Source: Nematostella vectensis (taxonomy: Eukaryota > Cnidaria > Anthozoa > Actiniaria > Edwardsiidae). Taken from it: DNA of 64,000 nucleotides. The stretch covers positions 2,541,501 to 2,605,500 of the forward strand of contig NC_064047.1 in assembly GCF_932526225.1 (NCBI RefSeq). Direction: 5' to 3'. The translations under genes and the position numbers were made by a program. Position 1 is the stretch's first letter; every line of letters begins with the position of its first letter. This document shows positions 28,747 through 43,700 of this stretch, one piece after another. The notes under the pieces are model-generated. The model ran no database searches, was not told the DNA's origin, and worked only from the letters and a program-made list of their open reading frames with translations.

Positions 28747-31700
28747 ATGAGCTCCGAGACCCCAGAGACGGAATGCAGTCCTTTTAACACAGAGATTTTT
28801 GATCTTGCCTGCCTTGGGCCTGCTGTGAGTGACTAGTAGAATTAATTTATTACTGTTTATATTGAATATACACTCCTTTTTTATAAGATCCTTTTTTTAT
28901 GAGAACGTCCAGCCTGAGATTTCACCAAATTTTAAAAACATGCTAAGGACATGCCGAGGCACAGATAGCAGATTTTTTTTTTATTTTTTAGTCCTGATGC
29001 GTTCTAAAATGCAGAATCAAATTGTGCTCATAGTAGCAACCTTACTATTGCTATTGATCATTAGTGTAATTCTCTTCCTAATAATTCATTGGGTATTTAT
29101 CCCTATATACTCTAAAATTTAAGAACATCTTTAAGAACATTTTCAGTCTCAAAATGTCCCAAAAATAAAAACGAAAAATTTTAAACTGAAAATTAGACAT
29201 TCTTATAAAAGAAAGAGTTAGCGGCTTGATCTATCTGATAGTGAGCACGCGTACCATACACACGAAAATGGGCTCCTGTAGTCTTTATTGGAATATTATA
29301 TAATAACATTCAGACTTCTATTCATGTTGTTATCCTAATAATTACAAACAAAATGTGATCGCAATACAAATGAATATTCCTACGAAGTAATACATCCATG
29401 TGTAAAAAAAATCATTGACTTAACTATCTTGTTGTTAGTGGTGTTATTTTCAATTTTAAAATTATAATATGCTTTTTGTTGTAATAAATTGATAACAACA
29501 CTATATTTCATTGATCTTATGTTATTTCCACAGTTTGCCATTCTTATAGGTCTTTCGTTCTTTGTAAAGAGAAAAAACTCACAAGTTTGCCGTGGTAGAT
29601 TTGGAGTACTTATGTAAGTGATTTTCATTCCTCTATCAATAAACAGATAAATGTGCGTAAAGGTAAGTTGAAAAAACTGGTGTTTTTCATGATATTTACA
29701 CAAAGTTTGAAACACAGAAACATTCTAAAAATAACTTAACGTGTGCCAAAGGCAGGAAGGTTACTTTTGGCCTAAATCTTTAAAAGGGGAAATCCTTGCA
29801 GTGATGTGCTACAGACAAGCTTGTTAAAGGCAATAAAGGCAACTAATCATGTGAACACTTCTTGGCAACAGATAACAACAACAACAACAACAAACTTATT
29901 CAGTATATCAAAAAAGGTTTTGATGTCAGAAAGGGCTTCTTTTTATTAAGAAAAAAATATTGTTTTTTTTTTTCGTCGCTATCTGGCTTGACCTAAGTGG
30001 AACTCGCCTTCAGTGAATAGCTGTGTCTCTTTGTTTACCGCAGTGATTTTAAACAGATACTAATCAGAAAAACTAATCAGATACTAAAGATAAACTAATA
30101 GCAAAAGGGAGGGGGGGGGGTATTGTAGTCTTCTTAGCTGTTCCACTTGGGGTCTTCACTGTTGTCAACAACATTCATTATGTCGGCGCCAAAAAGAACA
30201 AAAGTAAACTTTTGCTATTTAACGTTTAGAAATGTATAATATAGCCATTCCCTGTATTGCACAGAAATTATCAAGCGCCTACAAAATATTATAATCGGAC
30301 ATTAGTCTAGGATCCACACAAATTTCAGAAGTTGCTGTAAATAATTTAAGAAACTAAATGTCTTTCCATTGATTCTAGCTGATTTTACTAGGTAAATAGG
30401 AGTTTTTATTAATTTTTTTTATGAAGTTAACCCCCTTGGCCGAGTATCTGTTTAGTATCTGAGGGATTAGTATCTAGGATCACCGCGGTCTTTGTTTTCT
30501 GTCTCCATTTTTGTCAACCATATTCAATGTCCTTCCTTCTACTGTAAATGCACCTCTGTCAACAACACTCTATTTTTTTTTCTCTTTAAGTCCAATGAAT
30601 TTCCTACAAGATCACCACAAGAACAGACTTGTGTTTGCAATGGTGTTTGGGGCAGTTTCTGGATCCTGCATAAATCTTGCTGTGAGTGCCATTTTTGGCG
30701 TTCAGTTATATGCAGCTGCTTTCAATTCACCCTGGAAAAAAGGTGAACAATTTAACACAAACATCTTTGCTCAAATTTGTAAAATTGCTACCCTGCGAAA
30801 GCTTTCTGTACAGTACAACTCACCTTTTTATATATTTTTTCTATCACAGCGTTTACCAAAGTTGCTATGGTCCTACTTTATGTAGTCCTCAATTACCCAT
30901 TCTTTGCTTGCTTGTCAACAAACCAGCAATTAGTAGGTGCTATACTCGGGATGGCCTACACTTTGCTGAGGTGAGTGAAGTAACTGAATAAAAACAGACG
31001 GAGGTGATTGTCTGCAAAACAATTTAACCCCTAAGACAAAGCAAATTGGGTGTGGTCAAATGTCAGATCCGTTAAGCACCCCCTTAGGAATAGCAACTGG
31101 TCGATTTTTACCCCCCACCCCGACCGTGTTATTTAAATCAATAATTGAACTACATGTTAAATTATAAATAACATAATATAAATAATAAATACTTGTGAGA
31201 AGAAAGTTTATAGAAAACCCTCATCAATATAGGAGATAAGCTTTCTATCATAAGCTCACAGTCAGATTTAAATATTTTCGAATTTAATAAGAGTCACATG
31301 ATGAGAGTGTAAGCATGCATAATATTCAGGCAGGCATGAGAGTGTGTAGGAGCCCTGATGAACTTATCATCTCTCCTGTGTGATAAATGTTACCTCGTGA
31401 ACTTATCATCTCTCCTGTGTGATAAATGTTACCTCATGAACTTACCATCTCTCCTGTGTGATAAATGTTACCTCATGAACTTATCATCTCTTTTGTGTGA
31501 TAAATGTTACCTCATGAACTTATCATCTCTCCTGTGTGATAAATGTTACCTCATGAACTTATCATCTCTCCTGTGTGAAAAAAGTTTCATGAACTTATCA
31601 TCTCTCCTGTGTGATAAATGTTACCTCATGAACTTATCATCTCTCCTGTGTGATAAATGTTACCTCATGAACTTATCATCTCTCCTGTGTGATAAATGTT

Positions 31701-34700
31701 ACCTCATGAACTTATCATCTATCCTGTGTGATAAATGTTACCTCATGAACTTATCATCTCTCCTGTGTGATAAATGTTACCTCATGAACTTATTATCTAT
31801 CCTGTGTGATAGATGTTACCATAGTTAATCCCCTCTATTAACAGTGCGAAACATTGCCTTGAAATATTCGGGGGGGGGGGGGGGGGGGTACTGGTCATTC
31901 TCTTATAATTCTTGAAAATATTGAAGAAGGGGCAAGTTCCCCCAGTTCCCCACCCCCTGCTACTGTGGTTAAGAATGTTGTTTCCGGCTTAAAACTAAAT
32001 TGAATGTACTTGTGATTGCAGGTTGGTTGGACTGTTGGTCGCAGTTTCCTACTGTACCAACCCATACAACGTGTCTGAGGTCAGTGCCAGTCAAAGAATT
32101 CATTTCCATTGACTAGAGGTGCTTTCAATAAAGTATTGTTATTAAACACGCCCGCTATAAAAGGGATGCTCCGCCCTCTTTTTCGCAAGCTCTCGCGCAA
32201 GTCGTCGTCATTCACATCCAGTGCTGACCTCTGAAACTGCCAGAAGAAAATATAGCAAAAAGTACGGCCATACGGCAAACTACGGCAACTTTAAAAAACA
32301 CGATAATTGTTAAAAAAAAAACAGGCATTTTCGGGAAAGTGTTTGGAGCCAATTCTCTACAAAAACAAGAACAAAAATGGTCATTGAGAAATTAAATACT
32401 CAAACACGCTTGTTTGAATTGAAAAACAGAGTGCGTGCGCTCATTTGAAATAAAGTCATTCAGGTGCGGGCGCGGCAAACATAACACGTTTACAAAATTC
32501 ACTTCAAAACCTAATTCCCCCTTATTTTTCGTTTTGTTATAAGAAAAGGCCAATAAATAGATTGTGTTTACTTGAATGGTGTGTTTTCAGCCGATTTTGA
32601 ACTCTATTGCTTTCTACATCTACGGACTTCTGCACTGAGTGAAATCAAATGACGAATGATAGCTTGCCTTGCTTGGCATGTTCTTTTTATAGTGCACGTT
32701 CGTGTATAAACAAGGACCCGCGGTATGTCAAGTGCAGAGCTCCGTAAATATCCAAAAAGCAGAAGAAGGAAGGAATGTTCTGTATACACAAGACAATAAC
32801 GGCGAGCTTCTTGGAAGCTGTTTTCTACGGCAGCAACAACAAAAACTGTGTGCGCTCGTTTGAAATGACACTATTATTTAGCCCGCATGTTCAAATAACA
32901 AAATCGCTTCATTCTCTATTTCTTATCTGTCCAGTCACCAGAGAAAATTTAGTTGTCTTTGCACTTTTGATGTTTAAGACATTTTTCAAATGTGAACATA
33001 TCTCTTTTGCTTCTTTTTCTTGAGCTCTGCACCCAACAGAGTCTAGCGAAAACGCGCCTTTTATGCCGCAGGTCCTGGTTTAAGCTATTTTACTTCAATC
33101 GTGTGGTTATTTTGAAGTTTTCTTGTAAATGGAAAGGTGTATTTTTAATTGTAAAAAAAAAAATAAAGAAGTGGTTGGTCGCCATTAAGGTAACCTTTAG
33201 ATCCGTGGACCAGGTCCACGACCAGGACGAGTTTTGGCCGCGCGCGCACTGGTACTACAGACTAGTCCTCAGCCTGGTCGTCGTCAAATTGCAACATTTA
33301 GATAGTAAACAAACCGTCGGAATGCAATTTTATTAAGTTTGTTCATAGTTTGGCCATGTTTGAGCCATGTTCTCCAAGAAAAACATTCTAACATCTTCAA
33401 TTATGCTATACCTCGACGATTTTTTAGAGGAGGAAGATGTCATTCGAGTTATCTTGGAGCAAAATCGGAAAAATCCTGCCATTCCTCACGAGGATTACAG
33501 TCGGATCGAGGAGACACTCGTCGATGTCTGAGGCTGAACTAAAGGCTGAGTTTAGGTTCGGTCGTGGCGAAATTGACCTGCTTCTCGAAGCTCTTCAAAT
33601 CCCGGAGTCATTCAAGTGCATCAATGGAACTGTTTCTTCTGGTTTGGAAGGACTATTGATGTTTTTGAGGAGGTTTGCATACCCTTGCAGATATGATCCC
33701 ACGGTTTGGTCGCTCTATTCCTGAGCTTAGCCTCATTTTATCAGAGGTCACAGATTTTATTGTGAATACACATGGTCATCTGCTACTTGACTTGAATCAA
33801 CCCTGGTTACAGCCATTCCAATTGGAGTCGTTTGCTCGGGCAATCAGCCGAAAAGGTGCTGCGCTGGACAACTGTTGGGGTTTTGTTGATGGCACTGTAA
33901 GACCCATCTGCCGTCCAGGGGAGCACCAAAGAATAATGTATAATGGCCACAAAAGAGTTCATGGTATTAAATTCCAGTCCGTGGGGGCGCCAAATGGCCT
34001 AATAGCAAACCTGTTTGGTCCAGTCGGTAAGTGCTTTTTTATTGTTTGACCCACTGGATCACTTGAAGATCCCCATACATGTACTATAGTTTCTTTCATA
34101 AAATATTTTGAAAGTCTTTATTAATGTCCATGTCAATGTTAAAATTGGTTACATTAGATTTTGCATTATTTTTATTCTAGAAATTTGATGTTGCGACCCC
34201 ATGATTTGTGCAGGTTTTCTAATTGGCTGTTTGAAAATATTTTGACTTACCTAGTAACAATACTGTAAACAGTGCCTCACAGTGCATAGCATGTACATAC
34301 TACTACTATAAAAGAGAGCTCATTTTACAGCCATTCATTTTTTACACTATGTCATTTCTCTTTCACATATACTTGGTCTGAGTCTCTATCTGTTACATTC
34401 AATTCTTCAATGAGCAAAGTTCGATCGGCTGTTGAGTGGGTGTTTGGGGACATTGTCTCTTATTTTGCCTTTCTGGATTTCAAAAAAAATCTCAAGATGG
34501 GACTTAGTCCAGTTGGTACAATGTATGCTGCCTGTGCTCTTCTACGGAATGCTCATACATGTTTATACAGCTCTATGTCTAGCTCTTTTTTTGACCTAGA
34601 GCCACCTACTATTCAAGAGTACTTTCAGGTTTAATGAAAATAATTATATTGTATTGTCAAAATTTTGGTCCCTGCTCATCCCCTGCCACTCTGTTAGCAG

Positions 34701-37700
34701 AGGTTTATTTGGGCTTTTCCATTTTTGTTCCCCTCATATCAAAGAGCCAGAAAGAGTCTTTTATTTTGACTCTGGATTTCCTTAGGGGTCTTCAGTTTTG
34801 AACCTGGTTTTCCACAGGGTGCTTTGATTTCGACTATAGATTTCTATATGTTTGCTAGAGTCTTGATTAGCAATAGGGTGCATAAATTTATCTGACATTT
34901 CCACAGGGGTACCATGAGAGATTCTAGATTTCCATTGTGGTAGAGCAAAGTTCCTCGATAGGGGGATTACAAATTTTAAATGGAATATGGCACTTTCTGT
35001 CAGTCTTTTATTAGCTAGCTGCTAGTTTCTGTTTTTAATTCTATCCAAAGCTCATTGGGCTTTAAAGTACTAGTTTCTATTTTTTTGTTATTTGTCGAAT
35101 ATGAAGGAGCCAATTATATTCATAATTATACGAGGCTTGTTAAGACAGATTCTTTTAGTGTTTCAAGCAACTTGTGGCAAAAAATCTGGTTACTTAGAAA
35201 GTACCAAACCTATTGGCTTTTTTGGGCAACTTTTGAAAGGTTTGCATATAAAAAGAAACTTTTGTTTCCTTGATGGCAACCTAGGAAAATCAATTCCTTT
35301 AGGTGGTGAACTTTAATTTTTCGGCTTCCATGAATATTTCTTGGGAGGACTAACCAAAGTAAATGCTGACCTATAGTTCTTTCAAAGTAAATTAAAACTA
35401 AGCCAGGGGGTTGTCAACGTTCGAGTATATAGATTTTTGATTGCTACAGGTATTCTATAAAATAAAACCCTTTTAGATTATTGTGAAGTGACAGAGTTGA
35501 TACTTGCTTGATACATGCCTCTCAAAACCCTCAGATGATAGAGCACAGGTCACATGCTACCTGTATGCAAGTATTTTCACCTCTATCCCATGTCCAGAGC
35601 TGAAGTGGGCACTACACGAGAGGGTGGCTATCTTGAAAAGTATTTTTCTGTCCCCCCCCCCCCTCCCCTGTATTTTCTAAAGCCTTTTCTGTTGAGGAGG
35701 TGTGGATTTTTCCTGGGAACAGATGCCACCTGGAATTTGACTGCTTTTGTTGTCTATTGTTGAACAAACACAACTTTGACCCATGAATAATAAATGTAGC
35801 CCACTTTGTAGAAAATATGATTTTATTTTATTTTCCAAAGAATCTACTCTATAAAGAGTTTGGCACCAAGCAGATTGCTGAAGTGTTCAATAGAGAAGTA
35901 CTTGAACGCTATAAAATGTCAGCAATTGACTATCAATAAAATTTATAAAAGAAAAATTTAAAAAAACATGACATTATTGCAGAGATGCTGTTAAAAATTG
36001 TAGGTCCTTGCATTTTTAACAGCATTCAGCATCTCTGTTAGGACATTCATCATGGCCATATTCATGGCTTGTTGTTGCTGTTGCATCTGCTGTGCCTGTT
36101 GTTGCTGCTGGAGCAGGAAGCCATGGAATTGCTGGTGTTGCTTTAATTCATTTTCTCTGATCTCCAGCTCTCTTGCCCTCTCCTGACCACGTACTGCTAT
36201 GCTCTGCCCCATTAATTGCACCAAACTTCGCTGTGTCTTTCTCTTTGGCTGGTCTTCTTCGCCCTTGTCTTCGCCACTCTCTTTTCTCTTCTTGGTTGCA
36301 CTTAATCTCTCTGTTGCCTTCTTCCTCATATCTTCTGCCATAACCTTCTCGTCATCCACCCTCTCTTTCCTTTCCCCTTTCCCAGTCCTCTATAAGCTCG
36401 TTGTAGTCTGTAAGCATCTGGTGCTTTTCATAGTACATCACCTCTACCCCACTGTCTCTCTTCTCCTTCTTCTCTTAAAAAGTCTTCATGCAGACTATTA
36501 AACCTCTTTCTCACCGACCTTTGAGTGACCTTAAACCCATGGTTTTCTTTTAAATTGAGGGCGATTTTGTCCCACTTCTGTCCTCTCTCTTTTGATGCTT
36601 AAGGATGCTTGTGAGGCTCCTCCGCAATAACCTCTTTCAGAAGTGAGACATCGCTGTCAAATTTCCATATAAAGAGCTCTCTTTTTTCTGCCACTTTTTT
36701 ATCCTCAGACATTTTGTACTGTAAAAAATCAAGATTTAGTTTATTAAGCGTCTGAATTTAGTCAATTACAGAAAATTACGAGTACTTAGGTATATAGTCA
36801 AAAAGATGAAGTTTGTTTACATTGCAGTGTTACGGTGGCAAATGCACACTGTTATCAAACATGTTGGGAACAATAAAAACGAAAAATGTGGGCGTGAAAA
36901 AAACTTAAGCGAAACTTTCAGCCCTTAGTTAGCCCTCCGAATATATATTTTCTGAAAATGATCGTTAGGGTAACTGAATTATGCAAATTTTATCGTAAAT
37001 GAACAATCAAAACAATACGAGAAAAGCAACAAAGGGAAGACCGCGAAGTTTTAGCCGCTTTATTTGTATCTCAAAAAACGATAGATATGCATCTTGTTTT
37101 TACAGAGTTGCTTGAACTCTTTATCACATTTACCTTAAACAACACTGTCAATATTTCCTTTAGACTTTTGATAAACAGAATGATTTGCAAAAATAAAAAA
37201 ACATACCTTGAACAAACTGGTCCCGTGAGTACCACTTTGCTGTGTAAACTTGTCGTCGCCCACTCGAGGGCGACCAGTTTTGACAGTAGCGTGACCGTGA
37301 CAGGCCATCTGCGCATGCGCACACAACGCGCGAGCTAAAACTCGTCCTGGTCGTGGACCTGGTTCTCGGATCTAAAGGTCTCTAGGCTGGAGCATGAACG
37401 CTTCATATTATCCAAAATATTACATAATCTCTATTTCTAACTAAGGCATTCTGATGTTCATTTGCCGAAAGCAGATGTTCATGGGTCCGCGAAGCTCTTT
37501 GCCACTAAGCCAAATATTTCCAACTTTGGTATGATATCGTTTGACCCTTCTTGTTTCAGAGTACCGGGATATTACAGTATTCCGGCGCTTTGGAACAGTT
37601 ACCTGTCATCATTTGTCATATCATCTTGTTCCTCTGTTTTTGCCGATGTTTAACCAAGAAAATTCTAAAAAGAACGGAAATTACAAATCAGGTAAGACGT

Positions 37701-40700
37701 AGAACCTTGCTGAACTTCTCCTACTTTTGTACGATATGATTCAAATTAGGCTGCATCAAGAGAGCAAAAGATAATAAGAGAGGGACTCTTTGGTATTACC
37801 CACGCGCCATGTCGATTCCCATACTGGCTATTTTTAGTAACCACCACCCCACTACTGCGCGTGAGGATTTGTTCCTCTTTTTTTCCTAGTCCCCCGCGGG
37901 TCGCGCATTGTTCTTTTACCAACTCGACAGAAATGAAAAGAAATCATGAAAATTACCAAACTATGTTTAAGTAAACAAGATTAGCAAATATACTCACAGA
38001 AAGCCAAATCCCTGAATAGCTCAACTGTTTTGCTTGTTTGAACGGCAAAAAAGTGGTCTTTGTCCCCACCCGAACCTCTCTCGCAGTAATATGAAGTAGG
38101 CCTTGACGTTTTTATATTTACCATTGCAAGGGGTCCTCTAACCCTGATTATGTGCCCCTTTGATTGTTAACCCATTTTGTCACTTATAAGGCTTCGAGAC
38201 ATCCCTCAGTAGCTGAGGAACACGACAAAATCCACGTGAGATTGTTACTTCGCAACCAGCTAGAATCAAGGTAGTGAAACCCTTACTGCCATTTACCATG
38301 TTCATTCTTGCCTTATAATCTGTTTATTGCTTTTATCATAAAAACATTCTCAGCGTAATTATTGCGATTTATTCAAAGTTTAAACATTCGCTCGCGACTG
38401 CAGGAAAATATAGATAAATCATACGGTAAGGCCAATCACGCTCCCATTTTTTGCTCCCGCTAAATGCCAAGTCACACAAATAATCCATTTCCCGGCAAAT
38501 TCAAGTGAGTAACTGAGAAACTTTCAATCAAATATCATTTACTAAAGTATCATAGACTTCAATCATGGATGGTTAATTTGAATTTTATTTTGTATTTTTA
38601 ATTATAAATAATAACAATGGAGAAGTTGATGACATTCTTTAAGGCCGTAGATCTTAGGCTGCGGCATCGCTGGAGTTCATTTATAACGATTAAAGAATGT
38701 GAATCAACCACTCCTGTTATTGTTTGTCATTGAAAATACAACGGTTAATCCTCAATGAAACTTCAAAATAACAATCTACGAATAAAGTATAATACGTTAT
38801 TGACGATTTTTGATTGAACATGTCTTGGTAACTTGCTTGAATCAGCCGATGAAAATGGATTCTTTGTTTGACTCGTCATTGAGCGGGAGTATTAAATGGC
38901 GGCTTGATTAGCCTTCTTTAAGTATGTGAATAATTAGTACCTGTTGGCACCTTTCTGTCTTAGAACTGCCATTCGCCATCAGCTGTTTGCCGTTTGTACT
39001 GACAGCGTTTTTTGAATTAAGTGTATACGATAGAAGCTTTCTTTCGATGAAGGCTTCGATTCTTTTAGATGATGATATTGTAACAATCTTTTCTCTCCTG
39101 ACTATTTTATGTTCACTTTCTTTTTTGCCTTCCATAGCACGGTGAACACGGATCGGTGGTACATCAAGTTACTGAAAAAGATCTACACCACAAGAACCGG
39201 TATGCTGTGCTCTTCCTTGTGGAAGGAAGGAGATAGATAAGAAATACTCAAAAGTGTCTTCACTTTCCATTATTGTTAATTCTATTATCGCATTGCATTT
39301 GACAAAATTCTTGATTGACTCATCTTTATTTGCATTTGCATTTGAACGGCACATAAAGAGAGTGGCGCATGACATTCGTAACGCATTAAATTCACATACT
39401 TTGAAACCTACAGCTAAATTATTTCCAATTGATTTTGATTCGTTCAAGCCAGGTCCTTATAGTCGTAACAGTCGTAAGAGTCGTCTGTTAAAAATTCCTC
39501 GCGACCCTTACGACTATATGGAAACTTATAGAACTGGTTCTATCTCTGACGACTGTGACACTACCCGTCGCTTCAGTTTTATCTGTCATAAGGGTCGTCC
39601 CATCGAGTGTTTCCAAATAGTCCTAAGGGTCGCGAGGGATTTTTTGCAGACCACTGTTACGACTGCTTTGACTATATGGAAACCAGGCTTTAGAGAGGTC
39701 AAGGTTTACTGCTTGAAATTAGCCCCCCTCCTTTTTCTACTATTGTTTCCTTCTTACCGATGCCCACTGTGCCTCTTTCACAGACTTCAAGTTTTCCACG
39801 CAGATCGTGAGCATGTTTGCAGTGATCGCTGTGTCTATTTATGCTGTAAGTCAAAAATAAGTGACGTGTAGTCTATGTGTTTACTTACAACCAGGGCCGT
39901 AGCAGGGGGTGGGGCATTAGGGGTACATCCCCCCTAATATTCTCACAAATTTTATGTAAATGACAAGTAGGAGCGTGGCTGTGCCCCTCCAATATTTTCT
40001 TATAAATGTTTATGTAGTGTGCCTTCCCCCCCCCCCCCCCCCCCATATTTTGAGGCCTGCTACAGGACTGACAACCAAGCATAAAAGAGAGCAGCCTAAA
40101 AAAAGAACATACGCTGGGAATTTGGTGTCTTCTCAAAATCTAGCCTGTGTAGCAAGCGCTAAGGGCTCGGGAAAATGAGGGTTAGACCAGTCGCGTCTGG
40201 AGAGTGATGGATCGATTGCCTCGTCTCATTCTCGCTTCTTTCTCAACCCTTCGTGTTTGCTACGCAGGCTACTCAAAATCGAGTTTGCAAAATGAAGTTT
40301 ACAAATTGCAGGAAAAAAATCAGGCTGGTTCCCATATGATCGAACGCAAAAATCTTTTAGACGAAGCTAATACAAGCTTAACTTTATATATATATATATA
40401 TTTTTGTGTGTGTGTGTGTTTTCAGATGACCGTTGCTGAGTTGGTGGCAGCTGAAATCCTCCGCAAAGTAATCCCCCCGGAATTTGGCCCCTACTATCAA
40501 CATATCTGGCATGTTATTGTTATAGGTGACTGGCTAAACGTAGTGGATATATGTATACTTTCTGGGTGACATGTATTTTCCTCCAGATGCTAAAACTAAA
40601 AGAACGGGAAATAAAAGTGTGTAACAAAACAACGTAAAAACTCAATATAAACAAAAAAAAACTTAAAATAAAGGAACAAATTTTATGCAAAATTTATCCA

Positions 40701-43700
40701 GTTGGCTAGCTACTGTATCATCAATTTTAAAGTTTGAGTATACAGTCAAGTGCAGTCTGAACCAGGGCCTTAGCAGGGGGTGGGACATAGGAGGCACATG
40801 CCCCCCCCCCCTTTTTTTACAAATTATAAGAAAATGACCAGTAGGGGCGTGGCTTTTCCCCTGCCCCCCCTCCCCCACAATATTTTCTGAATGTTACCCC
40901 ACCCCCGAAGTTTTGAGGCCGAGGCCTCGTTTATTTTTAATTTTTCTTACGAAAATGTCTGTTGGCAGTTGACTATACTCTCATTGCTACATCTCTGGTG
41001 GACCTTGACTTGCATTGACTTATGTAACTTTACTTATTATATTTTTGTTATTATCGTTTTTGTTGACATTATAATACCTCATTAGAATCTTCGCATAGAA
41101 TGAGATGGGGTTATATGGAAGAAGAAGAAGACCTCATTTTTTGTTTGTGTTTTTGTTTAGATTCTTGCATAGCGGCTGCGGTCATTTGTACGACGCTCAC
41201 GATTCTTCAAATGCTTCACTTCGCCAAGTGCCACAGGTAATACTGCTGGTCTGAAACATGCTTGTCGCATCCTCTTATGCATTCATTTAAATGTATAAAC
41301 CTGATGGCGAGGGTAATGGTGATGAAGATAATGTTTATGATGAGGATTATAGCGACAACGATGATAATGGTGATGATGATGACGATGTTATGATGATGAT
41401 GACGATGATGTGATGATGGTGGTTATGATGATGGCGATGATGTTATGATATAATGATGCTGCTACTGAATGATGATGATGACGATGAATATTATTCTTCT
41501 ACTGCTGCTGATGATGATAACACCAGGAACCAGACTGAAGGCTCCCCTGTTTCCCTCCCGAGGTTGTGAAATTACTTTATCTTTTCCCAGGGACCATGTG
41601 CTTCTGTCCTTTAAAACAAGATCATACAGAAAGCCTTCTCATCTGGTGGTAAGAACCTCAGAAAAGGACAATTAACTCTTTGACCTCAGTGTGACCGGGT
41701 ATTTTGGGTTATTTTAGATTTTGCAAAGATTTTGAGTAAGCGATTTTTGGATTGCGATTATAATTGTTTTACGTATTTTACCGGTTGTTTCTCAAACGTG
41801 ATTCTAATTCGATCGGTACACGTTTAGGAATTTACTTACAACGTGCTCAAATTAATCATATCCTGTTTTTTTTTATCGTGATAAAAAGATGTTTGTTTGT
41901 CTTGTTAGTAAGAACAGAAAAGCAGAGGTGGATGTGACCCCATGAAAGAACAATGAAAGTACAAAAAGAACATTGATTTAATGTACATGTTTACAAATAG
42001 CAATAGCTTGATAGTGATAATTGAATTAAGTTAGCGTCCCTTACCATTTCCCAGGAAGATAAGTTTCTTAATTTGACAGGACAATGGACGCTGAGTAATT
42101 TGAACGGTAGTAAATGTTAGCGTCCCTAGAAAAATGCGCGTCCCCAAGCGAGTATAAAAGCGGCTGTTTTTACAGTATCTGTTAGTTAGTACCGTTGAGC
42201 AAAGGAGACGCATTGCTTGCGAGGCGTGATGCGAGAGCGAGCAAAAGCATTTTCTATTGAAGAAACCTGCATATAGTGTCCCAGGCTGTAGTCATTAAAG
42301 ATTGGTGCCTAATTTGAGGTTGCGGAGGCTAAGTTTGCTCATGATAACTGATACATAATCCAAGATAGATGACAAAGAAGATTTATCGCAAAATGTATAG
42401 TTTTTGGGTTTTCCATGAAGGTAAAGATTTCAGTGTATTGGGGGTCATAACCATTAAACAGAAACTATAGCTAACTATAGCTAATATAATTAAAAGTTGC
42501 CTGATGGTTAGCAAATTAAACAAGATACATTGCTTTTATGCGTTTATTTATCTTTCTTTGTTTGGTGTTTTTTTTGCCTGTTTGTTTGTTTAATTGTTTG
42601 TTTGTTTGTTTGTTTGTTTCGCCCGTTCACAGCTATTATATTTTTTATTTGTCTATATGTTGCAGGGGCAAAGTTTGAGTTATTGTGGCTTCCAGATCGG
42701 CTACACAATACTCAGTAAGTTTTCCTCCAAAACCATGTTCTTCTACGTTGTTTGTGAGTGTTGCGCTAAGAGATCACGTGACCTCTCTAGGTAATTCAAA
42801 ACAATCAAGCAAAAACATTGACCGTCACACCAGAGAACGACGAAGAAATAAAGTCTTTGAATGAAACTAAACCCTTTTGTGAACAAGAAGAATCCCGACT
42901 TTTTTCGTAAGCGCTGAATAAGTGGCTTTTTGTTGTTGTTGTTATTTTCCCGCTAAAAGCCTGAGCGCGCGCTAGTTTGCCACCCAAACAGTCACGTGAT
43001 CTCCTATTGGAGTATTATCTATTAGTTGAGACCACAGGGAGCCCAAGCTTACGGTATTTCATTTAAACAAATGTGATTAAAACACTCACTTCTAACAGCG
43101 GGATAGGTCTCGTGTGTTTTTATTGGAAACTTTATACAAATCCACAAATTTACTAATTTACTTCCTGTGTGGAAGCTATTTATTTATTTTCAAGTGTGAT
43201 AAATCACATTTAATCATTAATGTATTTTTTTCCTTTTTTTTGCCAGGTATGATAATTCTGTTCATATTCTTGCTTCTCCTCTTCGGAATTATGGCAATTA
43301 CAGTTCTGTTGCTTCCACGACTTGAAGAGAAAGTGAAACTTTATCTGAAAAACCTAATTTTGAGCATACTGTAAGTTGATTTCTATCAAACTTTGATTCT
43401 TAACTTGACTTAATGAGGTTGCAGTCGGAGAGTGTAGCATAACCCGCAGTGCCTCATGGGTATCAAGTAAAATAAGCAAATAAGCGTAAATAAAATTCAA
43501 ATCCATGATCCAAACGCTGCAGAATCCTTGTTTATGTTCTTATGAACATTCCTATGGCTTTCAGATACAAGGATTCTGCCGTTTTTACGCTACCATTATT
43601 ATTTAAAAAAGGTGTATAAATAACAGCAGTATCTTTTTTAATGCAAGATATGTGTACAATTTGAGCATTTCCGAATTTAAGACAGTGCGTCTTACATAAC

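Larger units (their letters stand above)
33190..37387. mobile_element. Harbinger transposon, copy 2 (inverted), in STRA6-like intron 5
   Basis: It has the same element as 11765-16790 in opposite orientation: transposase remnant on plus (33370-34634) and Myb/SANT-like gene on minus (35991-36712). The ends form an inverted pair of about 42 bp sharing ACCTTTAGATCCG and CCAGGTCCACGACCAGGACG. Both coding genes are broken here, by lesions mostly different from those of copy 1. It lies between exons 5 and 6 of the host gene, on the opposite Harbinger orientation to the upstream copy. Confidence 0.88.

Noticed and set aside
28965-29122. Hydrophobic open stretch as an exon of the STRA6-like gene
   Set aside because: No donor and no matching phase; exon 1 joins exon 2 (29534) in phase and gives a continuous family-like sequence without it.
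31358-31828. 156-codon open frame with a 13-residue repeat
   Set aside because: It lies in an intron of the STRA6-like gene and comes from a 39-bp minisatellite.
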